Shown here one piece after another: positions 7,670 through 14,160 of a DNA stretch of 64,000 nucleotides. Source of the DNA: Oxalobacteraceae bacterium OTU3CAMAD1. Its GTDB lineage: Bacteria > Pseudomonadota > Gammaproteobacteria > Burkholderiales > Burkholderiaceae_D. The notes under the pieces are model-generated. The model saw only the letters and a list, made by a program, of their open reading frames with translations, made no database searches and was not told where the DNA came from. The DNA lies in the NCBI GenBank assembly GCA_024123915.1, contig CP099650.1, forward strand, positions 6,324,001 to 6,388,000, written 5' to 3'. Made by a program: the position numbers and the translations under genes. The first letter of the stretch is position 1, and each line of letters opens with the position of its first letter.

Positions 7670-8005
7670 TTACAGCTTCCAGCTATAGTCGACCTTGGTC
7701 CAGGTCTGTGCTACCGCGCCGTCCTTGGTGCCCGGCTTGAACTTGCAACCGCTCAGCGCTTTCAGCGCCGCTTTGTCGAGGTTCTTGAAACCGCTCGACT
7801 TTTCCAGCTTCGACTCGACGACGTTGCCGTCGGCGCCGACCAGGAACGCCATCTTGACGTCGCCCTGCTCTTCATTCATCAGCGATGCCTTCGGGTATTC
7901 GGCCTTGCAGTTCTTGGCGTCAACCGAGGCCGGCACTTCGGCGGCGATGGTGACGGCGGAAACGGCGGACAGAACGACGGCGGCGATGATCGAAAACTTG
8001 TTCAT
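7670..8005 (-). CDS. Exported stand-alone TonB C-terminal-domain protein (paralogue)
   Basis: A 111-residue protein with signal peptide MNKFSIIAAVVLSAVSAVTIA and a mature TonB-C domain almost co-linear with its neighbour: VPASVDAKNCKAEYPKASLM, then KMAFLVGADGNVVESKLEKS, then KALSGCKFKPGTKDG. The two cysteines are conserved. GGGAAA precedes the ATG at 8005; an upstream in-frame codon at 8035 is less likely. It is the promoter-proximal member of the two-gene unit, and tandem duplication is the simplest origin. Because it has no membrane anchor it cannot transduce energy alone. Confidence 0.87.
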   Translation of the reverse strand: MNKFSIIAAVVLSAVSAVTIAAEVPASVDAKNCKAEYPKASLMNEEQGDVKMAFLVGADGNVVESKLEKSSGFKNLDKAALKALSGCKFKPGTKDGAVAQTWTKVDYSWKL

Positions 8006-8098
8006 TTGTATTTCCCAACAATTATTTTTAGACACTGATTAGATAGACGCCAAGGCCCGCACACGTGTCGCAATGGGCGACAGCAGGCCGAGGCAAGC

Positions 8099-9844
8099 TT
8101 AGAACTCTTCCCACTCGTCGGCGGCGTTGCTGCTCGGGCCGTTGACGACTTTCTTCGGTTTGGCGATCGCTGCGGCCGGCTTGGACGGCAATTTCTTCAC
8201 AGGAGCGCGGGCGGCGGTGATCGGCTTGACCACTGCCTTCGGGGCCGGCGTAAATACCGGAGCGGCAACGCGCTCCTCGCCTTCCACCAGCTTGAAGATG
8301 CTGACCACCCGGGACAACTCGGAGGCCTGGTCTTGCAAGCTTTGTGCTGCGGCGGCGGATTCTTCCACCAGCGCGGCGTTTTGCTGGGTCATGCTGTCCA
8401 TCTCGATGATGGACAGGTTGACCTGTTCGATACCAGCGCTTTGTTCCTGGCTGGCGTTGGCGATCTCGCTCATGATGTCGGTGACGCGGCGCACCGAGGC
8501 GACCACTTCATCCATGGTGACACCGGCCTGGCCGACCAGCTTGGTGCCGGCGCCGACCTTCTCGACCGAGTCGTCGATCAGCATCTTGATTTCCTTGGCG
8601 GCGCCAGCGGAGCGCTGGGCCAGGTTGCGCACTTCCGACGCCACCACGGCGAAGCCGCGGCCCTGTTCGCCGGCACGGGCCGCCTCGACGGCGGCGTTCA
8701 GCGCCAGGATGTTGGTCTGGAAGGCGATACCGTCGATCACGCCGATGATGTCGACGATCTTCTTGGCCGACGCGTCGATCGAGCTCATGGTGTTGACCAC
8801 TTCCGACACGACTTTGCCGCCCTTGATCGCCACGTCCGACGCCACCGACGCCAACTGGTTGGCTTCACGGGCGTTGTCGGCATTCTGTTTCACGGTAGAG
8901 GTCAGCTCTTCCATCGCCGAGGCGGTTTTTTCCAACGAGCTGGCCTGCATTTCGGTGCGGGCCGACAGGTCGATATTGCCGGCGGCGATCTCGCGCGAGG
9001 CGGTGCCGATGGTCTCGGTGCCCGAACGGACCTGGCCGACGATGTCCACCAAGCTGTTGCGCATTTCCTTCATTTCATACAGCAGGCTGCCCTTGTCGTT
9101 GCCGTTGGTGTCGATGGACACGGCCAGGTCGCCGTTGGCGATGCTGCTGGCGATCGAGGCGGTGTAGTCCGGCTCGCCGCCCAGCTGCTTGAGCAGGCCA
9201 CGGGTGATCAGCAGCGCGGCGACGATCGAGATGGCGACCGCCAGCAGGCCCATGATGATCATGAAGTTGCGGCCACTGGAGAAGCCGTTGGCGGCGTCGA
9301 TCTGCATCTGTGCGTTCAGTTTGTCTTCCAGCGCATCCAGTTTATCGAGCGCGGCCATCCATTTGATCTGGGCTGGACGGATTTCCTTGATCAGCACGCG
9401 GGTCGCGCCTTCGGCATTGCTTGCCAACCACAGTTCGGTCGCCTTGGCGATCGCCGGCATGGCGATGCCTTCCTGTTCCTTGATGGTGGCCAGCAGGGCT
9501 TTTTCTTCAGGGGTGGCTTCGATCGCGAACTGCGCGCTCAGCTTGTTCTGTGCTTCGGTGTACTTGCCAGCCAGTTCCTTGACGCGGTTCAACTCCGGTT
9601 CCATGTCGGCGGGGTCTGTCATCAAGGTCAGCACGCGCAGCGTTCTGATGCGGTCATTGACATTGTTACGCATGTCCAGCACCAGGCGCGAGACGACGTT
9701 GTTGACGCTGATGACGTGGTCCAGGCGCTCTTGGATCTGTGCCATGCGGAAGATGCCGACCGTGGTCACGGCAATCAGGAACAACAGTACCAGGGCAAAT
9801 CCGAGGCCCAGGCGCGTTCCGACTTTCATTTTTGCTAAATTCAT
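8099..9844 (-). CDS. Methyl-accepting chemotaxis protein
   Basis: The 581-residue transmembrane chemoreceptor has TM1 (about 12-32), a periplasmic four-helix-type sensor of about 155 residues, TM2 (about 190-212), a HAMP linker and a cytoplasmic signalling domain with the hallmark hairpin [20 protein letters not shown] and [16 protein letters not shown]. An Ala/Pro/Lys linker leads to the C-terminal DEWEEF, which matches the xWxxF pentapeptide used by some receptors to tether CheR/CheB. The ATG at 9844 is chosen because the upstream frame (to 9928) has no signal-anchor features and GAAGAGACGAA lies before 9844. The ligand is unknown. It is isolated from other chemotaxis genes. Confidence 0.93.
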   Translation of the reverse strand: MNLAKMKVGTRLGLGFALVLLFLIAVTTVGIFRMAQIQERLDHVISVNNVVSRLVLDMRNNVNDRIRTLRVLTLMTDPADMEPELNRVKELAGKYTEAQNKLSAQFAIEATPEEKALLATIKEQEGIAMPAIAKATELWLASNAEGATRVLIKEIRPAQIKWMAALDKLDALEDKLNAQMQIDAANGFSSGRNFMIIMGLLAVAISIVAALLITRGLLKQLGGEPDYTASIASSIANGDLAVSIDTNGNDKGSLLYEMKEMRNSLVDIVGQVRSGTETIGTASREIAAGNIDLSARTEMQASSLEKTASAMEELTSTVKQNADNAREANQLASVASDVAIKGGKVVSEVVNTMSSIDASAKKIVDIIGVIDGIAFQTNILALNAAVEAARAGEQGRGFAVVASEVRNLAQRSAGAAKEIKMLIDDSVEKVGAGTKLVGQAGVTMDEVVASVRRVTDIMSEIANASQEQSAGIEQVNLSIIEMDSMTQQNAALVEESAAAAQSLQDQASELSRVVSIFKLVEGEERVAAPVFTPAPKAVVKPITAARAPVKKLPSKPAAAIAKPKKVVNGPSSNAADEWEEF

Positions 9845-10203
9845 TTCGTCTCTTCGTAAGTGACACTGTTGATAAGAATTTGCCCTGGGACTGCCTCGTT
9901 GGTACGAGAACACTATCCGCACACTCATTGCCGTAAATCAATAAAACATGACATTAGCAAACAATGACTGCGAATGCAAAATTTAGCGCTACACAAAGCC
10001 TTGGGTGTAGTTTTTGCGCAGCAGCATGCGGTCGGATGGCGTTGGAAATATATGGTATTTGATGAATTATAGATGCAAATTTTTCCTCAAAGCAAGAAAA
10101 AAATGCCGCTACTTTACGCATCTTAAATTTCTGCGTGGAAATACCAACAGTTCCACCGCATCAAGGGCCGAATTGTCGGAAATCCGGCCCCGCCTGTAGG
10201 GAT
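9845..10203. other. Intergenic region, no gene seen
   Basis: This 359-bp AT-richer region lies upstream of the chemoreceptor and downstream of dusA, both on the minus strand. It should hold the receptor promoter, but I could not assign a clear sigma-28 or sigma-70 site. A hairpin GGGCCG/CGGCCC (about 10165-10190, no T run) could end dusA transcription. Confidence 0.5.
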
Positions 10204-11238
10204 TTAAGCGGCGGTGCGCAGCCGGGCGGCCGCTTCGAGAAGGAGGTTGGCGTCGCCGGCGGCGAGCTTTTTGGAATCGGACAATACCTGGCGGAAGGCG
10301 CGCGCGCCCGGCAATCCGGTCATCAGACCCAGCATGTGGCGGGTGATGCTGTTGAGCTTGAGGCCCTTGGCGCCGTGCTGCGCCAGCTGGGCCTGGATGT
10401 AGGGAATCATCACCTCGAGAATTTGCTCGCGTGACTTGCTGGCGCTGTCGTCGCCGTAGTAACGCTGGTCGAACGTGGCCATCACAAACGGGTTGTGGTA
10501 CGCCTCGCGGCCCAGCATGACGCCGTCCAGATGGCGCAGGTGCTCGTCGATCTCGGCCTCGGTTTTGATGCCGCCGTTGATGATGATTTCGAAGTCAGGA
10601 AAGTCGCGTTTGAGGCGGTAGGCGTAGTCGTATTTCAGCGGCGGCACCTCGCGGTTTTCCTTCGGCGACAGGCCCTTGAGGATGGCGTTGCGGGCGTGGA
10701 CGATGAAGGTTTTGCAACCGGCGTCGGACACGGTGCCGACGAAATCGCGGACGAAGTCGTAGCTTTCGGTCTGGTCGATGCCGATCCGGTGCTTGACGGT
10801 GACGTCGATGCTGACGGCGTCGCGCATGGCCTTGACGCAATCGGCCACCAGTTGCGGCTCGGCCATCAGGCAGGCGCCGAAGGCGCCCTTCTGCACGCGC
10901 TCGGACGGGCAACCGCAGTTCAGGTTGATCTCGTCGTAGCCCCATTTTTCGCCCAGTTTGGCGCTGGTGGCCAGGTCGGCCGGATCGCTGCCGCCCAATT
11001 GCAGCGCGACTGGATGCTCTTCTTCGTTGAAGCGCAGGTGGCGCTCGACGTCGCCATAGACCAGCGCGCCGGTGGTGACCATCTCCGTGTACAGCCAGGT
11101 GTGGCGGCTGATATGGCGGTGGAACACGCGGCAGTGGCGGTCGGTCCAGTCCATCATCGGCGCGACCGACAGGCGGCGGCTCGGCTTGACGCCAGGCGCT
11201 GCGGCTGTATCGGTGGTCGGCTGGTCGATGATGGTCAT
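10204..11238 (-). CDS. dusA: tRNA-dihydrouridine(20/20a) synthase
   Basis: A 344-residue FMN enzyme that reduces uridines in the tRNA D-loop using NADPH. Diagnostic motifs are LSVAPMMDWTDRHCR near the start, TEMVTTGAL, the catalytic-cysteine region NLNCGCPSERVQKGAFGACL, VTVKHRIGID and the phosphate-binding NGGIKT followed by GVMLGREAYHNP. DRHCRxFHR and VQKGAFGACLM favour the DusA subfamily over DusB/DusC. ATG 11238 is chosen; the frame extends to 11355, but that segment is Arg-rich and unlike the family. It is divergent from the XRE gene at 11464. Confidence 0.93.
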   Translation of the reverse strand: MTIIDQPTTDTAAAPGVKPSRRLSVAPMMDWTDRHCRVFHRHISRHTWLYTEMVTTGALVYGDVERHLRFNEEEHPVALQLGGSDPADLATSAKLGEKWGYDEINLNCGCPSERVQKGAFGACLMAEPQLVADCVKAMRDAVSIDVTVKHRIGIDQTESYDFVRDFVGTVSDAGCKTFIVHARNAILKGLSPKENREVPPLKYDYAYRLKRDFPDFEIIINGGIKTEAEIDEHLRHLDGVMLGREAYHNPFVMATFDQRYYGDDSASKSREQILEVMIPYIQAQLAQHGAKGLKLNSITRHMLGLMTGLPGARAFRQVLSDSKKLAAGDANLLLEAAARLRTAA

Positions 11239-11347
11239 GGCGGCTGCTACGGGAAACGGATGAGGGTCGTCATTATACAGCGAAACCTCCGGCGAACACC
11301 GACGCTCCCGGCGCCATCGACAGGGGCAATATGTGGCCGAATTCGCA

Positions 11348-11401
11348 ATATTCATCGATATTCCGCTATATTCAGCTTCTTATTCATTGTGGAATCCACA
11401 A
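11348..11401. promoter_or_regulatory. Direct repeats and perfect palindrome upstream of the XRE gene
   Basis: ATATTC occurs three times at exact 10-bp steps (11348, 11358, 11368). Seventeen bases on is a perfect 7-1-7 inverted repeat, TTGTGGAATCCACAA (11387-11401). These lie between divergent dusA and the XRE gene at 11464. Helical phasing and symmetry suggest protein binding, most simply autoregulation by the XRE product. Confidence 0.55.
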
Positions 11402-11463
11402 GAATACGACTCAGACGCTGCGCACCGTGCCGCGTGTCCATCACATAGGAAAAGGTCAGGTCG

Positions 11464-12222
11464 ATGAATTTTGGCGAGAAGCTCAAACGGATCAGAACGG
11501 AAAAAAACCTCACCCAACCGCAGTTCGCCGAGGCGATCGGCATCGAACAATCGTATTTGTCCAAGCTTGAGAACGATAAATCGCAGCCCTCCGCCGACAT
11601 GTTCAGCGCGATACTCAAGGCGCTGGAACTGGACGCGGCGCACTTCCTGGCCGATATCGACAAGAAGGTCTTGCAGACTTCGCTGCGCCACGTTCCCGAA
11701 GTCGGCCTTTTCTTGAACGGTGCCACCACGCGCAAAGTCCGCGACGTCAGGAAATACTGGTACGGCGCGGCCGCCGCCGGCGCCCTCGGTTTCGCCCTGA
11801 TGCTGGCGGCCAACGACGGCATCTTCTTTCCCAACGATCAGTATCGCTACGTGTCCCAGGGCGTGATCCTGGACGGGGAGTCGGAGAACATCTTCGAACA
11901 GTTCGACACCATCCTGGCTTTGCAACTGGAGGCCAACACCATCGATGCCGCCGAACGCGCGCGGCGGCTGGCCGAGTTCAAAACGAATCGGGTACGGGTG
12001 TCCAACATCGAATTCTGGGGCAATCGCGGCACCGTGTTTTTCGAACCGGAGGGCAACGGCAGACGCAAGTTCGAGCAGGTCAATATCCGCCGCATGCGGT
12101 CGGAAGAAAACAAGATTTTGCAGTATCTGGGCGCCGTGCTCGCCGTTTGCGGCGGGCTGACGCTCATCGTCGGATGGCGGATGCGCAAAGCGACCGCCGG
12201 CATGGAAAAGCCGGTCAACTAA
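11464..12222 (+). CDS. Membrane-anchored XRE-family regulator
   Basis: The 252-residue protein has an N-terminal Cro/C1-type helix-turn-helix (about 3-60; FGEKLKRIRTEKNLTQPQFA, then QSYLSKLENDKSQPS). It is followed by a transmembrane helix at about 100-116, a region of about 100 residues predicted to be periplasmic, and a second transmembrane helix at about 219-238 with a basic cytoplasmic tail. This is a one-component transmembrane regulator layout, similar in principle to ToxR/CadC but with an XRE DNA-binding domain. It is followed 18 bases later by a gene for an exported protein, probably in one operon. The palindrome at 11387-11401 is a candidate operator. Ligand and targets are unknown. 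Confidence 0.87.
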   Translation: MNFGEKLKRIRTEKNLTQPQFAEAIGIEQSYLSKLENDKSQPSADMFSAILKALELDAAHFLADIDKKVLQTSLRHVPEVGLFLNGATTRKVRDVRKYWYGAAAAGALGFALMLAANDGIFFPNDQYRYVSQGVILDGESENIFEQFDTILALQLEANTIDAAERARRLAEFKTNRVRVSNIEFWGNRGTVFFEPEGNGRRKFEQVNIRRMRSEENKILQYLGAVLAVCGGLTLIVGWRMRKATAGMEKPVN

Positions 12223-12240
12223 CGAGAAAAGGAGCACCTT

Positions 12241-12975
12241 GTGTCACACATCAGAACGTTCTTTGCGGGAGCCACGACGATGGCCAGCGCCCTGGCGGCA
12301 GTATTCCTGTTGAGCGGCGCCAAGGAGCCGCCCAAACATGAGCATTTCGACGAGATCACCGTCGGCCGCATCAACATCGTCGAGCCGGACGGCACCAAGC
12401 GCATCGTGCTTTCCAACCGGGCGCAGTTCCCGGGCGATTTCATGCAGGGCAAGGAAGGCGCGCGGCCCGATCGGCGCGACTTCGCCGGCATGCTCTTCGT
12501 GAACGAGGAAGGCACCGAGAACGGCGGCCTGATACAGAAAGGCGCCATCGGACCGGACGGCAAAATCTCGTCGGGCCTGTCGCTGACCTTCGACCGTTTC
12601 CGCCAGGACCAGGCACTCCAATTGCTGAATACCGACAGTGCGACGGATCACCAGACTGCCCTGATCATCAACGACGTTCCATATTTCAAAGTGACATCGT
12701 TCGAGGACCAGCGCGGCTTCCGCGACGAGGCCGGCAAACTACCGGCCGACGAGCGGCGCGCGTACTGGCAAAAACTATCGGAGCAAGGCCGTATGGGGGC
12801 CAACCGCATATGGCTCGGCAAAACGCGCGACAAGGACTCGTCGCTGGAACTCAAGGACGCCAAGGGCCGGGTTCGCATGAAGCTGCTGGTCAGCGCCGAT
12901 GGCGTGGCCGCGATTCAAATGCTCGATGAAACCGGCAAAGTACTCAAGACCATCTCCGCCGCGTCGAAAGACTAG
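12241..12975 (+). CDS. Exported protein of unknown function paired with the XRE regulator
   Basis: The GTG start at 12241 is preceded by AAGGAG. The 244-residue product has a hydrophobic N-terminus (about 7-26), either a signal peptide cleaved near SGA or a membrane anchor. The remainder is soluble, with two similar beta-rich blocks: ITVGRINIVEPDGTKRIVLS near residue 40 and RIWLGKTRDKDSSLELKDAK near residue 185. Such repeated V/L-G-x-DGxxR/KxxL units suggest a beta-sheet repeat fold. I do not recognise the function. Close coupling to the membrane XRE gene suggests that it is its periplasmic sensor partner or regulated product. Its stop codon overlaps that of the convergent next gene in the sequence CTAG. 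Confidence 0.8.
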   Translation: MSHIRTFFAGATTMASALAAVFLLSGAKEPPKHEHFDEITVGRINIVEPDGTKRIVLSNRAQFPGDFMQGKEGARPDRRDFAGMLFVNEEGTENGGLIQKGAIGPDGKISSGLSLTFDRFRQDQALQLLNTDSATDHQTALIINDVPYFKVTSFEDQRGFRDEAGKLPADERRAYWQKLSEQGRMGANRIWLGKTRDKDSSLELKDAKGRVRMKLLVSADGVAAIQMLDETGKVLKTISAASKD

Positions 12976-13550
12976 GCCGCCGCAGTGAAGGGCAAGGTCA
13001 CCAGGCCGACCAGATAGCGCGCCGGCCGGGTGCCTGGATTGGCGTAAATGATTTGCTGATCTTCGCGCATCGCCACGCAATCGCCGGCTTCCAGACGCCA
13101 TTGCTGGTCGCCGCACGAGATATCCATGACGCCCTCGAGCATCCACATCTGATGGTGGATATCGGACGCCCGCGCCATGCGCTCATAGACGACGCGCTGG
13201 CCGGGCGGGAACATCACCTCGACCAGTTGCAACGGCGAACGCGCCGCCGGCGACAAGTGCCGCCGCACGTAGCCGGAGGCCGGATCGGTCCACACCTGCT
13301 GCTCGGCGGCGCGGCGCAGCGGCGATGGCGCGGACGTGCTGTCGTCGGCCTCGAACAGCGAGGCCAATGTCACGCCGAGGGCGCCGGCCAGCTTGTCGAG
13401 CACGGTGGCGGTGGCGCTGCTCTCTCCCCGCTCGATCAGGGAAATGTTGGAGCGGCTCACGCCGCTCAGTTCGGCCAGGGCCGTCAACGACAGCTGGCGC
13501 GCTTCGCGCAGAGCCAACACGCGGCCCGCAATTAGTTTGTTTATATCCAT
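12972..13550 (-). CDS. XRE-cupin transcriptional regulator
   Basis: This is a one-component regulator: an N-terminal XRE helix-turn-helix (LREARQLSLTALAELSGVSR, then SLIERGESSATATVLDKLA) and a C-terminal cupin ligand-binding domain with VMFPPGQRVVYE, MWMLEGVMDI and LEAGDCVAM. Length is about 192 residues from ATG 13550. ATG 13559 is in frame but is part of the TATAAT -10 element (13563-13558 on the minus strand), so transcription would begin near 13551 and the mRNA would be leaderless from 13550. No Shine-Dalgarno is visible for either start. It is divergent from a GNAT acetyltransferase gene 34 bases away, a common pairing in which the regulator controls the acetyltransferase. Confidence 0.88.
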   Translation of the reverse strand: MDINKLIAGRVLALREARQLSLTALAELSGVSRSNISLIERGESSATATVLDKLAGALGVTLASLFEADDSTSAPSPLRRAAEQQVWTDPASGYVRRHLSPAARSPLQLVEVMFPPGQRVVYERMARASDIHHQMWMLEGVMDISCGDQQWRLEAGDCVAMREDQQIIYANPGTRPARYLVGLVTLPFTAAA

Positions 13551-13554
13551 GTTA

Positions 13555-13568
13555 TCCATTATACTGGA
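13555..13568 (-). promoter_or_regulatory. TATAAT -10 inside a near-palindrome
   Basis: On the minus strand TCCAGTATAATGGA carries a consensus -10 (TATAAT). The outer TCCA/TGGA bases make it a 12-of-14 palindrome, a plausible autoregulatory operator for the XRE-cupin gene. The -35 match (ATTTTG, 17-bp spacer) is weak. Confidence 0.5.
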
Positions 13569-13584
13569 TTTACCGTCCAACAAA

Positions 13585-14055
13585 ATGACCGATCATCCCA
13601 TGCATATTGCCTTTGAAACCCCGAACCAGCCCGAAGTCATCTCCCTGATCGCCGATCTCGATGCGTATCAACTTTCGCTGTACCCGCCGGAGCTGGTCTA
13701 CGCGCTGGATTTGCCGTCGTTGATGGAGCCGCACGTGAAGTTTGCCGTGGCGCGCGAGGGCGACGCCGCCGGCAAGATCGTCGGTTGCTGCGCGATCGTG
13801 CTGTCGCCGGAATATGGTGAGATCAAGCGATTGTATGTGGACCCCGCCGTGCGCGGCAAGGGAACCGGGCGAGGCCTGCTGAGCTTGCTGGAAAAGGCCG
13901 CAGTGGAAGCCGGTTGCGCGCAGATGGTGCTGGAGACCGGGCCGTCGCAGCCGGAGGCGATGGGGCTGTACGAGCGGCACGGTTTCCGGCGCTGCGGTGC
14001 GTTCGGCGATTATCTGGACGATCCGATGAGTGTGTTCATGCGCAAAATCCTATAG
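13585..14055 (+). CDS. GNAT-family N-acetyltransferase
   Basis: A 156-residue single-domain acetyl-CoA-dependent acetyltransferase. Motif A is clear: GEIKRLYVDPAVRGKGTGRGLLSLLEKAA, with the RGKGTG pyrophosphate-binding loop; motif B resembles LYERHGFRRCGAFGDY. The substrate is not predictable; amino acids or amines are common for this PhnO/RimI-like group. ATG 13585 is preferred over the longer frame from 13336, which runs through the divergent regulator gene. Probably controlled by the adjacent XRE-cupin protein. The repeat element at 14073 follows the stop. Confidence 0.9.
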   Translation: MTDHPMHIAFETPNQPEVISLIADLDAYQLSLYPPELVYALDLPSLMEPHVKFAVAREGDAAGKIVGCCAIVLSPEYGEIKRLYVDPAVRGKGTGRGLLSLLEKAAVEAGCAQMVLETGPSQPEAMGLYERHGFRRCGAFGDYLDDPMSVFMRKIL

Positions 14056-14072
14056 CGCGCGGCGCATGCGTT

Positions 14073-14138
14073 CAACCCGCAATGCGGCGCACAGGGGTCG
14101 TACCCGCAGGGTACGACCCCTCTTGGCCTCTCGGGTTG
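14073..14138. repeat. GGGGTCGKACCC palindromic element, copy 1
   Basis: Outer arms CAACCCG (14073) and CGGGTTG (ending 14138) flank the core AGGGGTCGTACCC-GCA-GGGTACGACCCCT (13-bp perfect stem). It lies between the convergent GNAT and DUF3141 genes. This is the GTAC core variant. Confidence 0.88.
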
Positions 14139-14160
14139 CGCGTCTCAATCACTCCTCCCC

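Noticed and set aside
8333-9838. 501-codon plus-strand frame opposite the chemoreceptor
   Set aside because: Composition (Asp/His/Gly/Gln-rich) is typical of antisense frames of GC-rich genes, and it has no ribosome site.
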